A stretch of DNA of 64,000 nucleotides from a candidate division TM6 bacterium GW2011_GWF2_32_72. GTDB lineage: Bacteria > Babelota > Babeliae > Babelales > GWF2-32-72. The stretch covers positions 105,033-169,032 of the forward strand of contig LBON01000003.1 of the NCBI GenBank assembly GCA_000989525.1. Direction: 5' to 3'. Position numbers and translations under genes: made by a program. Shown one piece after another: positions 1-8,714 of this stretch. The notes beneath the pieces were generated by a model that searched no databases, had not been told where the DNA came from, and saw nothing but the letters and a program-made list of their open reading frames with translations. Position 1 is the first letter of the stretch. Every line of letters starts with the position of its first letter.

Positions 1-236
1 ATTTCATCTAAGCTCCAATTTACAACACCTTGAACGCCCTGTTTTGCAGTATCAACCACAGATTTAACTGTTTCAGGAGTCTTTTCAATTTGCTTTTTAA
101 CAGCCGATGTTGTTTGCTTTGCAGTAGTTTTAGGCGATTTAGGTTTAGGCTTAGATGGTTTCTTAGGGCCTGAAAATGCTTCTATATTTCCTACAAACAT
201 AGTACAAAGAAAAAAAGCCAATATTTTTTTATTCAT
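1..236 (-). CDS. Secreted Lys/Pro/Thr-rich protein, 3' part outside window
   Basis: Reading leftwards from the ATG at 236, the frame stays open to the window edge, so the C-terminal part is missing. The first 21 or so residues form a signal peptide (MNKKILAFFLCTMFVGNIEA). A low-complexity stretch rich in Lys, Pro, Thr and Ser follows (PKKPSKPKPKSPKTT), then a more ordinary segment. The start is supported by an AAGGAGAG ribosome site about six bases upstream. Such Lys/Pro stretches often span the cell wall or link domains, but no family is recognised. It probably acts outside the cytoplasm. Confidence 0.6.
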   Translation of the reverse strand, partial: MNKKILAFFLCTMFVGNIEAFSGPKKPSKPKPKSPKTTAKQTTSAVKKQIEKTPETVKSVVDTAKQGVQGVVNWSLDE

Positions 237-320
237 TTATCTCTCCTTAAAAACCATATCCAATATACCGTTTTAAGGTTACAAAAAATAAAATTAAAAA
301 ATCAACACAAGTTTGTTACA

Positions 321-352
321 AAAAACCCGAGTCGTTTAAACCCGGGTTTTTA
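321..352 (-). terminator. Rho-independent terminator after lysS
   Basis: AAAACCCG and CGGGTTTT form an eight-base stem around a 13-base loop. On the minus strand it is followed by a T run, 24 bases after the lysS stop. The sequence is symmetrical enough to work in both directions. Confidence 0.7.
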
Positions 353-375
353 TAACAAATTTAAATTTTAAAAAA

Positions 376-1881
376 CTAAATTTTCTTTTTTAAAGTTGGG
401 AATAATATTACATCTTTAATTGATGTTGTATCTGTCAAAAGCATAGTCAATCTATCAATTCCAATTCCAGCACCAGCTGCAGGTGGAAGGCCATATTCCA
501 AAGCGGTAATAAATTCAGCATCATAATGATGAGCTTCTTCATCACCCGCTTCATGAGCTTTTGCTTGATCTTTAAATCTTGATGCTTGATCAAATGGATC
601 ATTCAACTCATTGAACCCATTACTAATTTCCATTCCACCAATAAAAAGTTCAAATCTAGCTGCAACGTTTGGATTATTAGCATCGCGTTTTGCAAGAGGT
701 GAAATTTCAATTGGATAATCAATAATAAATGTTGGCTGAAACAAACCTGGTTCAACCAATTCTTCAAATAACAAAACAACTTTATCTCCAAAAGGTTTTT
801 TTGGATCAAAATCGATATTTTTTTCTTTTAAAACTTTATCTACATTGCTTTCTGTAACTTCGTAACCTAATGCATCAGATACAGAACCCTGCATAGAAAT
901 TCTTGCAAAAGGTTTTTCAAAATCTAAAACCTTACCCGCAAAATTAACCTGCAATGTGCCACAAGTTTTTTGAGCAATGTCTTTAATCATGCTTTCTATA
1001 AAATTCATTTCCTGGTGATAATCAGTATTTGCGCAATAAAATTCAACCATTGTAAATTCAGGATTATGTCTTGTGGAAATACCTTCATTTCTAAAATTTC
1101 TGTTAATTTCAAAAACTCTTTCAAATCCACCAATCACCAATCTCTTCAAATAAAGTTCTGGTGCAATTCGTAAAAATAATTCTGTATCCAAAGCATTGTG
1201 ATGAGTCACAAATGGTCTTGCTGCAGCACCGCCAGGGATTGGATGTAACATCGGAGTTTCTACTTCCATAAATCCATGAGAGTCAAAATAATTTCTCATG
1301 TATTTAATAATCCCAGATCTTACTTTAAATCTATTTCTGCTTTCTTCATTACTGATTAAATCTAAATATCTTTGACGATATTTAACTTCCACATCAGTTA
1401 AGCCGTGAAACTTTTCTGGCAGTGGATGCAAACATTTACTGAGCAACTTCCAATCAGAAACTCGTATAGAAATTTCACCTGTCTTAGTTTTAAAAGATGC
1501 ACCTTCAACAAAAACGTAATCGCCAAGATCCACAAACTTTTCATAATTTTCAAAAGATTTGTCGCCAACAACATCTTGTCTTACATAAATTTGTACTTTG
1601 CCAGTTCTATCTTGGATATGGGCAAAAGAAGTTTTTCCATGTAAGCGGAAACTCACAATTCTTCCGGCAATTTTGTAAACCTTTGTTCCTTGTGCCTGAT
1701 CAAATTCATCTACAACTTGCTTACAAGTGGAATCTAATTGCTCAAATTCTGGCCAAGGCTGCATTCCAACTTTTGTCATTTCTTTAATTTTTTCAACTCG
1801 AACTAAATGCTCGGCAGATGCTGCCTCTGGGCTTAATACGCCTTGTGATGTTTTTGTTTCTTCAGACATAGGCTCTTCCAT
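376..1881 (-). CDS. lysS: Lysyl-tRNA synthetase, class II
   Basis: Charges tRNA-Lys with lysine in the cytoplasm. The 501 residues match the usual bacterial length. An N-terminal OB-fold anticodon-binding domain (about residues 60-160, with RIVSFRLHGKTSFAHIQD) precedes the class II catalytic core. Motif 2 is visible as RVFEINRNFRNEGISTRHNPE and motif 3 as GAGIGIDRLTMLL near the C-terminus. The first ATG (1881) has no clear ribosome site. A second ATG at 1869, four codons in, is preceded by GGAAGAG, so a 497-residue product starting MSEETKT is equally likely. The gene stands alone, with terminators on both sides. Confidence 0.96.
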   Translation of the reverse strand: MEEPMSEETKTSQGVLSPEAASAEHLVRVEKIKEMTKVGMQPWPEFEQLDSTCKQVVDEFDQAQGTKVYKIAGRIVSFRLHGKTSFAHIQDRTGKVQIYVRQDVVGDKSFENYEKFVDLGDYVFVEGASFKTKTGEISIRVSDWKLLSKCLHPLPEKFHGLTDVEVKYRQRYLDLISNEESRNRFKVRSGIIKYMRNYFDSHGFMEVETPMLHPIPGGAAARPFVTHHNALDTELFLRIAPELYLKRLVIGGFERVFEINRNFRNEGISTRHNPEFTMVEFYCANTDYHQEMNFIESMIKDIAQKTCGTLQVNFAGKVLDFEKPFARISMQGSVSDALGYEVTESNVDKVLKEKNIDFDPKKPFGDKVVLLFEELVEPGLFQPTFIIDYPIEISPLAKRDANNPNVAARFELFIGGMEISNGFNELNDPFDQASRFKDQAKAHEAGDEEAHHYDAEFITALEYGLPPAAGAGIGIDRLTMLLTDTTSIKDVILFPTLKKKI

Positions 1882-1950
1882 ACGGTTTAAACAGTTAAAA
1901 TTCAGATAAATAAAATCAAATTATAAACAATTAGATCGATTTTGTCACTT

Positions 1951-1977
1951 AAAAAGGGGGCCCCCAAAAAGGCCCCA
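1951..1977 (-). terminator. Terminator after the SOD gene
   Basis: GGGGCC and GGCCCC arms flank an A/C-rich loop just past the SOD stop at 1987. On the minus strand the stem is followed by a short T run. Confidence 0.7.
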
Positions 1978-1986
1978 TATTTTTTA

Positions 1987-2751
1987 CTATTTTTTAAAAA
2001 CTTGATAATAATTTTGTTCCACCTGAGACCAGTTAATCAAATTCCACCAGGCTTCAATGAATTCTGAACGTCTATTTTGATATTTTAAGTAATAAGCATG
2101 TTCCCAAACATCCAACACTAAAACTGGCTGCAATCCACCCGAAACTTGAGGAATTCCATGACCATGTGTTTTAACCACAACCAATTCACCTTTTTGATTA
2201 ACACACAGCCATGTCCAACCACTTCCAAATAAAGTTTTTGCAGCATCTGAAAATTCTTTTTTAAAATTATCAAAACTACCAAAACTTTTAATAATTAGGT
2301 CTAGCATTTTTTTGGAAGGCAATTGTTTTTCCTGTGACATAATTGTCCAAAAAAATGTATGTGCATAATGACCACCGCCATTATTAATAACAGCATCACG
2401 TATTCCGCCAGGTAATTCATCAGGATGAGTTAATAAATAAAGTAATGGTTTTGCCTGCAAATCAATGTGTCCTTCAAGAGCTTTATTTAAATTATCAACA
2501 TATGCTTGATGATGTTTTGTATAATGTATTTCTACTGTCCTTGCATCCATATAAGGTTCAAGCGCTGAGTAGGCATAAGGTAACTCTGGCAACGTATATT
2601 TCATATCACTCCTTAATATTTTTTCAGAAAACACCGTTTGCAAAATATCTGCATGGCTTCCTGAAATAAAAAAACACGAGAAATAATTGTAAGCAAGAAA
2701 CAACAAAATTAGCATTAAAAAAATAAATATTACTTTAATAATTTTACTCAT
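1987..2751 (-). CDS. sodA: Superoxide dismutase (Mn/Fe) with N-terminal membrane/export segment
   Basis: Converts superoxide to oxygen and hydrogen peroxide. From residue 50 the protein is a full-length Mn/Fe SOD (205 residues) starting MKYTLPELPYAYSALEP. Metal ligands are seen as His in VEIHYTKHH, His in GGGHYAHTFFW, and Asp and His in DVWEHAYY. The GGGH pattern leans towards the Mn type. Residues 1-49 are an extra hydrophobic segment, either a signal peptide or an anchor, which would send the enzyme out of the cytoplasm. Both the upstream ATG (2751) and the internal ATG (2604) have a good ribosome site, TAAGGAG and TTAAGGAG respectively, each five bases away. Two products, exported and cytoplasmic, are therefore possible. 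It lies nine bases after the upstream gene, so co-transcription is likely. Confidence 0.93.
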   Translation of the reverse strand: MSKIIKVIFIFLMLILLFLAYNYFSCFFISGSHADILQTVFSEKILRSDMKYTLPELPYAYSALEPYMDARTVEIHYTKHHQAYVDNLNKALEGHIDLQAKPLLYLLTHPDELPGGIRDAVINNGGGHYAHTFFWTIMSQEKQLPSKKMLDLIIKSFGSFDNFKKEFSDAAKTLFGSGWTWLCVNQKGELVVVKTHGHGIPQVSGGLQPVLVLDVWEHAYYLKYQNRRSEFIEAWWNLINWSQVEQNYYQVFKK

Positions 2752-2760
2752 TCACACTCC

Positions 2761-3750
2761 TTACTTTTCATCTTCTGTAATCCATTCATTAATCGATTTC
2801 ATTATAGCGTCAACAGTCTGATCGTCTGCTCGTGATTTATTAAGTTTTTTAGACCTGTTTTTAGTTTTATCAACCAAAGTGGAAAGCTCCGTAAGACTTG
2901 TTGTTAATTCAGAATTTAAATTCTGAATTGTTCTTTCTTCACCACCTAATGTTATTTTTTGTTGAGCAACTGGTGCATTTTTTAAACTTGCTTTTATTTC
3001 ATCTATTTTTGTTTTTAAGTCACCCAGTTTTGAATCGATAGAATCTTGAGACAGATTGTAATCATTAATGTTAGCGCCCACCGACCCTATAAATAAGTAC
3101 AAACTCATTTGAATGCCTAAAATATCAGAATTAATTACATGCCAAATATTTTTAACAGCTAAGCCTAAATCCCCATTTAAATTTTTATCTGAATTATCTT
3201 TCAAATATTTTACAATCTTTAACCACACATCATCGATTTTTTGTTTCAACTCACCGGCATCCTTATTTGAATCATTCGCATTTTCAATTAAAGGCTTTGA
3301 AACCTCGATTGAAACACTCTCTTCAATATTTTCAGCTTTAGCTTCTTGTAAAATTGTTTCTATTTCATCCATCACAGCTTTAAGATCTAATTCATATTTT
3401 TTTTGTTCTTCAGTCTTTCGCGCAGGAACAACCCTTTTTAATTCTGTTGCGACTTTAGCCTTTTGCACAAGCGCAAGAAACGCAACTTCTTTTTCTTTTT
3501 CAGTCAACGCAGGTTCTTCTTTAATCTCTTCTTCTGTTTTTACATCTTCTGTTTCAGATTCTTCTTCCTTGCCTTCAGAAATTTCTTCAGGCGCACCCTG
3601 AGCTTTTTCAACCAAACGATTTTTTAGTTCTTGCAATTTTATTTTCAGCCCATCAAGATGAACTTTTAATTCTTCAACGGAACTGGCACACATAAGATGC
3701 CCCTGTAAAATCACAATAAATACTAAAAATATTTTTTTTAACAACTTCAT
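2761..3750 (-). CDS. Secreted coiled-coil protein, Glu/Lys-rich
   Basis: 329 residues with a signal peptide (MKLLKKIFLVFIVILQGHLMCASS), then long charged helices predicted to coil: residues about 25-60, 80-150 and 230-320. An acidic block around residues 55-80 is almost all Glu, Asp, Lys and Thr. No catalytic motif or known domain is seen. The start is supported by GGAAAGGG about eight bases upstream. The stop is nine bases before the SOD start, so the two probably share a transcript. It belongs to the general class of secreted helical proteins that fills this window. Its function is unknown. Confidence 0.75.
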   Translation of the reverse strand: MKLLKKIFLVFIVILQGHLMCASSVEELKVHLDGLKIKLQELKNRLVEKAQGAPEEISEGKEEESETEDVKTEEEIKEEPALTEKEKEVAFLALVQKAKVATELKRVVPARKTEEQKKYELDLKAVMDEIETILQEAKAENIEESVSIEVSKPLIENANDSNKDAGELKQKIDDVWLKIVKYLKDNSDKNLNGDLGLAVKNIWHVINSDILGIQMSLYLFIGSVGANINDYNLSQDSIDSKLGDLKTKIDEIKASLKNAPVAQQKITLGGEERTIQNLNSELTTSLTELSTLVDKTKNRSKKLNKSRADDQTVDAIMKSINEWITEDEK

Positions 3751-3883
3751 TAATCAACCCTTTCCAAAAAAATAAACTTTGGCAAACGATACAAAAAAAC
3801 AAATCTTGAATCAATTAATTGATTTTTTTTAAATCTTTTTACTAGGGTTAAGGAAATTAATTTCATGTCAAAAAGGAGACTTT

Positions 3884-5311
3884 ATGAATCGATTCTCTGT
3901 TTTATTAGCTACAGCAATTATTGCTTGCACAATTCAATTACATGCCAAACATGCAACCAGCAAAACCTTTTTCTCCATTCAACCACCCTATCAAGTCTGT
4001 TCACCAGAAAGAATTAATACTTTTTTAGATGATATTATAACTCCTGAACATAAATGGCATGGATCATTCCATGCTACCCTTTTTGGCGGTAAATCTAGCA
4101 GCAAAAAAGATTTTGCAAAATATTTTTTGCTCGATGAAAAAACATGTTTGCGAGCTGCTGCCTCTGGTACAGAGTCAGCTTTAAAAGACATTCAAGATAT
4201 TCTTGCTGGATATTTTATGACAACCAATGGCCAAGGCGGTGGGGATTTTGAAAGTAATATTTCTATTACTCCTAAACATACTTTCTGGGGAATTGGGCTA
4301 ACATACAAACAAAAGATTTGGAAAAAATTGTGGGGCGAAATTTCTTTACCTATCATGCATGTTGAAAATAAATTAAATTTTTGCGAAACAATTTTACACC
4401 AACACAATGGAGACCCTGCAGATTACACAGCAAATAACATAGAAAGCGCACTTAAACAAAAAAATTGGTGTTATAGCATAATAGATAACTGCAAAAAACT
4501 ATCAAAATCTGGCGTTGCAGATATTGAACTTATCCTTGGTTACGACACAATCAAAACAAACACATACAAACTCAACTTTTTTGGAGGAATAACAATTCCA
4601 ACAGGCAACAAACCAAAAGCTATTTATGTTTTTGAACCGATTGTTGGAAACAACGGCCACTTTGCAATATTTGGCGGTAAAAAAAGCGCCGCAATGATCT
4701 GGGAAAAAGAAGAAACCGCAATCTGGGGTCACAGCAGCATTGCTTTAAAATATCTTTTTGGTAACACACAAAAACGTTCTTTTGATTTAAGAAACAAACC
4801 CTGGAGCAGATATATACGATTAAGCACACAAAGTAGTGAAGAAACAATATTTGGAGTTAATCAACTTACTCAAGATCTTCATGTAACCCCAGGTTTTCAG
4901 GGTACATTAAATTTAGGCTTATACTTAACCCACAATCATTTTGATTTAGATTTTGGTTACAACATGTTTGCAAAACAACAAGAAATAACAAAATTAAAAA
5001 ATCAATGGTGCTCCAACCTAAGCATAATTGGCACAAACAAAGATTTCAGCAAAAACCCAGCCACAATTAAAAACTGGAGTGAAATTGATAATGATACAAA
5101 CTACATAACAATTAAGCCTTGTGATTTAGACTTAGATTCTGCCGCACATCCAGCCTATATTGCCCACAAATTTTATTTAACAGCTGGTTACAATCAAACA
5201 AAAAATAAATTTTCATGGTTTGGAAAACTTTCTGGTTCTTACCAATTTGGTACAACAAATGCCACATTAAACTCGTGGATGCTATGGGGAACGCTTGGTA
5301 TCTCATTCTAA
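3884..5311 (+). CDS. Secreted protein, probable outer-membrane beta-barrel
   Basis: 475 residues with a clear signal peptide (MNRFSVLLATAIIACTIQLHAKHA). The mature part is rich in aromatic residues and Gly, with alternating hydrophobic/polar stretches such as YKLNFFGGITIPTG. It ends in ...LWGTLGISF, with the terminal aromatic residue typical of outer-membrane barrels recognised by BamA. Repeated short strands near the end (FSWFGKLSGSYQFG) agree with a barrel. No specific porin or transporter family is recognised. The ribosome site AAAAGGAG lies seven bases before the ATG. The next gene follows after 13 bases, so the two form an operon. Call is by fold only. Confidence 0.72.
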   Translation: MNRFSVLLATAIIACTIQLHAKHATSKTFFSIQPPYQVCSPERINTFLDDIITPEHKWHGSFHATLFGGKSSSKKDFAKYFLLDEKTCLRAAASGTESALKDIQDILAGYFMTTNGQGGGDFESNISITPKHTFWGIGLTYKQKIWKKLWGEISLPIMHVENKLNFCETILHQHNGDPADYTANNIESALKQKNWCYSIIDNCKKLSKSGVADIELILGYDTIKTNTYKLNFFGGITIPTGNKPKAIYVFEPIVGNNGHFAIFGGKKSAAMIWEKEETAIWGHSSIALKYLFGNTQKRSFDLRNKPWSRYIRLSTQSSEETIFGVNQLTQDLHVTPGFQGTLNLGLYLTHNHFDLDFGYNMFAKQQEITKLKNQWCSNLSIIGTNKDFSKNPATIKNWSEIDNDTNYITIKPCDLDLDSAAHPAYIAHKFYLTAGYNQTKNKFSWFGKLSGSYQFGTTNATLNSWMLWGTLGISF

Positions 5312-5324
5312 AAGGTAAAATAAA

Positions 5325-6266
5325 ATGAAAAAACTATTAATTTTTACATTGCTCATCACCACAAATTTAACCCAAACATCAACACTTGCTAAAGACACGC
5401 CATTTATTAAAGCATATAAAGAAATGATTGCAGAACTTAAGGGTTCATTTGATGACAAATTTGATTTTGACAAGGCAAAAAAAACTATCGAACAAAAATT
5501 TAGCCAAATGCAATCTGAAGCAAAAAATTCCCAAGACAAAACAACATGCCGAGTCTTCAGAGATATGACACAGACCAAACTTGATTTTTGGCTAAAAACA
5601 ATAGAAAGTACGATGAAAGAAAACAAACAAAAAGCAGAAAACAATCTTTTTTTATATGGAACATTCGTAGACCAATACCAGAAGCTTATGGATTACATTA
5701 AAAAACAAAATTACAAAGACCTTAACTGTCCTGTTACATTAGAAAGTTTTAATGCTAAATCCCTACCAATAAAAAAACCTGAAGATGCAACAGACCCAAA
5801 AAGTGGTTGGTGGGGATACGTTGTTCCTGCAGGGGCGGGTACTTTATTTGGTGGAATTCTGGGTTATTTAATGTCTCCAAAACAACCAACGCCACCCACA
5901 CCTCCTTCACCGGTAAAACCAACAACCAAAGCAGCTGAAACCCAAACAGAAGCTATTCCAACATTCAAAATGCCAAAAATCGACTTACTAGGCCTCGCAC
6001 GCGCAACTAAAGATAATGTGGTTCAAAGCATAGCTGTAAAAAAAGCTAGTGAAATTTTAAACACAAATATGAGTAATACCTACAATTGGCTTAAAAATGC
6101 CGTCGATTACTACATAAAAGACTTTATGAAATCTGGTAGATTGCAATCAACCTTTGGCATTCAACAAAAGGATAACCCTACAGAAAACGATATAATTAAC
6201 GCGCGCAAAGAGCTTGAAAAACAACAACTTCCCGATGAAGTTGGCAACCCACCATCAGAAAAATAG
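5325..6266 (+). CDS. Secreted helical protein with Gly-rich membrane segment
   Basis: 313 residues. An N-terminal signal peptide (MKKLLIFTLLITTNLTQTSTLA) is followed by a helical Lys/Gln-rich region. One hydrophobic Gly-rich segment (about residues 162-185, WWGYVVPAGAGTLFGGILGY) could span a membrane. A Pro/Thr linker (PTPPTPPSPVKPTTK) comes next, then a second helical domain. The ATG is 13 bases after the barrel-protein gene and has AAAGG upstream, so co-expression is likely. This could place a helical protein at the outer membrane beside the barrel. No known family is recognised. Confidence 0.72.
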   Translation: MKKLLIFTLLITTNLTQTSTLAKDTPFIKAYKEMIAELKGSFDDKFDFDKAKKTIEQKFSQMQSEAKNSQDKTTCRVFRDMTQTKLDFWLKTIESTMKENKQKAENNLFLYGTFVDQYQKLMDYIKKQNYKDLNCPVTLESFNAKSLPIKKPEDATDPKSGWWGYVVPAGAGTLFGGILGYLMSPKQPTPPTPPSPVKPTTKAAETQTEAIPTFKMPKIDLLGLARATKDNVVQSIAVKKASEILNTNMSNTYNWLKNAVDYYIKDFMKSGRLQSTFGIQQKDNPTENDIINARKELEKQQLPDEVGNPPSEK

Positions 6267-6381
6267 GCTTAACCCCTCTTCTTTAACCAACAAACCACCT
6301 AAAAGCACAGTCTTCAACCCGCAATCAAATCGCTAAAACAATACAATCCAAACCCTTTTCCTCAAAAACTTAAACAAACAC

Positions 6382-6411
6382 TTGATTTTTATACTTAAGA
6401 TTTTGCATACT
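6382..6411 (+). promoter_or_regulatory. Candidate sigma-70 promoter
   Basis: TTGATT, an 18-base spacer and CATACT, about 50 bases before the 6459 start codon. Only the -35 box is strong. Confidence 0.4.
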
Positions 6412-6458
6412 GAAATTAGTAAGATTTACAAATCTCTTAACAAACAAGGAGAAAAGAG

Positions 6459-7148
6459 ATGACGAATAAATTATATTTAGTCATGATGTTGGCCCTAGTT
6501 GGATCGTTGACATGGGGTTCTGAATTTGCAATTCAGACAGATACCGCTAAATCAACAAAAATTGAAACCCAAAATAATAAAGTTACAGCAACAAATGTTT
6601 TGCCTGGGGAAACAGATATAGAGTTAAAAAATTTTGAAAGTGAAACTCAAAAACAAATAACTGGCCTCGAAAACACAATTAAGGGAAATAATACAAATAT
6701 CAATGCAACCAAAGAAGACATAATAAATTCACAAAAACAAATAAAACAATTAACAACAGAAAACCTTATTCTCCAAAAACTTCTTAAAATTTCAGGTGAA
6801 GCTTCATTAAAACGAGAAATGGAAGTCCAAACCTTGCAACTAATTAACATTACAACAGACTTCTCATCCGCATATAAAGCTGAAACAGAGCTGAAAAGTC
6901 TTATTGATGATGCAAAAAAACAAGCCGACGATCTCTCCAAATATAGTGAAAACGCCGTTAACGGAACTAAGCCTGAAAAAACCGGAATTGAAGATCTTAT
7001 GCAAAAAATTGCTTCAACATATGGTTATGATTTAAAGACAATTCGAGAAGCTGCTACTAATGCCGCAGACCTTGAAGGTAATGCCATATCAGATTTCATG
7101 AAAAACGAATATAAAGTTTCTGGAGTTGTTCAAGAAGAGGGAAAGTAA
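6459..7148 (+). CDS. Secreted coiled-coil protein with possible frameshifted tail
   Basis: 229 residues in the normal frame: signal peptide (MTNKLYLVMMLALVGSLTWGSEF), then a long heptad-rich helix (about residues 45-110), then a second helical part. It resembles the 7351 product, with the shared layout IT..E..I..N.T.I..., followed by LQKLLKISGE here and LSKLIKIMGE there. The two are therefore probably paralogues. Ribosome site AAGGAGAAAAG. The last sense codons are GAG GGA AAG, which form the slippery heptamer GGGAAAG (7139-7145) next to the TAA. A -1 shift there would add 20 residues rich in Ser, Asp and Asn. Function unknown; presumably acts outside the cytoplasm. Confidence 0.78.
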   Translation: MTNKLYLVMMLALVGSLTWGSEFAIQTDTAKSTKIETQNNKVTATNVLPGETDIELKNFESETQKQITGLENTIKGNNTNINATKEDIINSQKQIKQLTTENLILQKLLKISGEASLKREMEVQTLQLINITTDFSSAYKAETELKSLIDDAKKQADDLSKYSENAVNGTKPEKTGIEDLMQKIASTYGYDLKTIREAATNAADLEGNAISDFMKNEYKVSGVVQEEGK

Positions 7149-7207
7149 TAACATCGGACTCCGATAATTCTGACTCCGATAATGATACATTTTATGATGC
7201 AGAATAA
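7139..7207 (+). other. Candidate -1 ribosomal frameshift site and coding extension
   Basis: The heptamer G GGA AAG is in the right phase (X XXY YYZ) one codon before the stop. In the -1 frame the reading continues VITSDSDNSDSDNDTFYDAE and then meets TAA at 7205. Seven bases after the heptamer lies a small hairpin (ATCGG, loop ACT, CCGAT; 7153-7165), a normal distance for a stimulator. The same heptamer is used in the phage lambda G/T frameshift. A simple one-base indel is the alternative explanation. Confidence 0.5.
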
Positions 7208-7240
7208 TAATTTTAATCTAGTAAGCACATAAAAACTCGA

Positions 7241-7277
7241 AAGAAGGCCGTTTAGTTAACGGTCTTCTTTTTTTTTG
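7241..7277 (+). terminator. Rho-independent terminator
   Basis: AAGAAGGCCGTT pairs with AACGGTCTTCTT (one G-T pair) around a five-base loop, followed by a run of T. It closes the 6459 transcript. Confidence 0.85.
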
Positions 7278-7293
7278 TTTATAAACAAAAGAC

Positions 7294-7322
7294 TTGCATC
7301 CAAAAATCTATTTTTGTAGTCT
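7294..7322 (+). promoter_or_regulatory. Candidate sigma-70 promoter
   Basis: TTGCAT, 17-base spacer, TAGTCT, directly after the preceding terminator and about 28 bases before the 7351 start codon. Confidence 0.5.
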
Positions 7323-7350
7323 CCAAAACATCTAAATTACAGGGGAACAA

Positions 7351-7929
7351 ATGAAGCAAATCAAAATAATTTTGTTAAAAATTAGCCTGACGGCCTTCAC
7401 AATTTATGGGTCGCAAGAACAACCATCAATATCACCAATAAATTCTCATAAAGTTAAATTTACAGGGTCTATAACTCAAGACGAGGCCAACAAATTAAAT
7501 ACCCAAATAACCGAATTAACTAATCAAATTTCAGCTAACAACACAACAATTACAGATCTTAGCGCAAAAATACAAACAATATCCCAAAAGTTCAAAGAAT
7601 CAACCGCAACAAATCTTTATTTAAGCAAACTCATTAAAATTATGGGCGAACTACAAACACCAACTGTTCCAGAAAACATGCGACTTGATTTTAAACACTT
7701 AAATGATGCAATTACAAAGGCCCAAACGCTTCAATCAACCATAGTAACAAATTTGGGAACTGCCCAAACTAAATCAAAAGAAATTGAGGAAGCTATTAAA
7801 GATTTTAATTTTATACAAGCCCCTTCTTATACAGAAACTCAAAAAAACAAAGATCTTGCACAACAACTCAATCAACTTATTAAAAAACTAAATGATGCTG
7901 GTGGACCTTCAAGAATAGGCGCCACATGA
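7351..7929 (+). CDS. Secreted coiled-coil protein, paralogue of the 6459 product
   Basis: 192 residues with an N-terminal signal peptide (MKQIKIILLKISLTAFTIYGSQE) and a Thr/Asn-rich heptad helix (residues about 45-90: TQITELTNQISANNTTITDLSAKI). The helix is followed by YLSKLIKIMGEL, which matches LQKLLKISGEA in the 6459 product. A second helical region completes the protein. Ribosome site AGGGGAA. Its stop overlaps the next start as ATGA (7926-7929), so the two genes are translationally coupled. No enzyme motif is visible. The probable role is an extracytoplasmic structural or interaction protein. Confidence 0.75.
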   Translation: MKQIKIILLKISLTAFTIYGSQEQPSISPINSHKVKFTGSITQDEANKLNTQITELTNQISANNTTITDLSAKIQTISQKFKESTATNLYLSKLIKIMGELQTPTVPENMRLDFKHLNDAITKAQTLQSTIVTNLGTAQTKSKEIEEAIKDFNFIQAPSYTETQKNKDLAQQLNQLIKKLNDAGGPSRIGAT

Positions 7930-8714
7930 AATTTTTAATAAAAACAAACCTAATTATATTGACCTTCATACTTCAAGTGCATGGCTCTAAATCAACATCA
8001 TTTCCAACAAATGGCGCTGATACAGATAAACAAAACTGGAATCAAGACCAATTAAATGCAAAATCTCAAACACTTTTAACAGCCATAAATGATTCGAATC
8101 AAATTGCAGCAAAACTCAACACAACCCAACAAAAAAATATTACAGACCTTACTAGCCATGCAAATAATGTAATTAAATCTGATACAGAAAAGTTCGAAAC
8201 AACATACAATTTATCAAAAGAAGGAATTGCTGAATTAATCAAACTTCTTCCTCATTTAATCACATTAAAAACCGAACTAATCACAAAACTCCAAATCACG
8301 CTTTCACCTAAAAAACAAGTAAATGGATCAATAATTCAGCGCAAACATGAATATTTAAAATTGCCAAAACTTAAAGAAGACACTGAAATTAAAAAACTCA
8401 CTGAAATTCAAGAAATACCAAAAAGCGAAGACCGCCATCAAGGCGAACTAAATTACAAATCAAAACAAGGACAAAATTTAATCGCAAACTCCACAGATCA
8501 ACTTGCAAATTTAAATAAAATACAAAACACAACCGTTGAAAATTTAGAAAATATAATTAAGGCGGTAACAGAACATACAAATTCTGTTTATAAATTAACC
8601 GAGCGTGAAACCCAAGATGCCTTAAATAACATTGTAAAACTAGCGGATCGATTACTACTTATCCATGATCAAGTTAAAGCTTTAAAGTCTTTACAAGAAA
8701 AAAAGACAACGTAA
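7926..8714 (+). CDS. Secreted helical protein with slippery 3' end
   Basis: 262 residues; signal peptide MKFLIKTNLIILTFILQVHGSKS. The body is two similar halves: SQTLLTAINDSNQIAAKLNTTQQKNI (about 45) and GQNLIANSTDQLANLNKIQNTTVENL (about 187). Each is followed by a helix beginning NLSKEGI or KLTERET. It therefore looks like an internal duplication. The start overlaps the previous stop by four bases. The last codons contain A AAA AAG (8699-8705), the strongest known bacterial -1 slippery heptamer. A -1 shift would extend the protein by 16 residues to 8755, two bases before the next ATG. Function unknown. Confidence 0.76.
   Translation: MKFLIKTNLIILTFILQVHGSKSTSFPTNGADTDKQNWNQDQLNAKSQTLLTAINDSNQIAAKLNTTQQKNITDLTSHANNVIKSDTEKFETTYNLSKEGIAELIKLLPHLITLKTELITKLQITLSPKKQVNGSIIQRKHEYLKLPKLKEDTEIKKLTEIQEIPKSEDRHQGELNYKSKQGQNLIANSTDQLANLNKIQNTTVENLENIIKAVTEHTNSVYKLTERETQDALNNIVKLADRLLLIHDQVKALKSLQEKKTT

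Noticed and set aside
6240..6300. A third -1 frameshift site at the end of the 5325 gene
   Set aside because: The A run is not a proper heptamer in phase, and the -1 reading gives only a short nondescript peptide.
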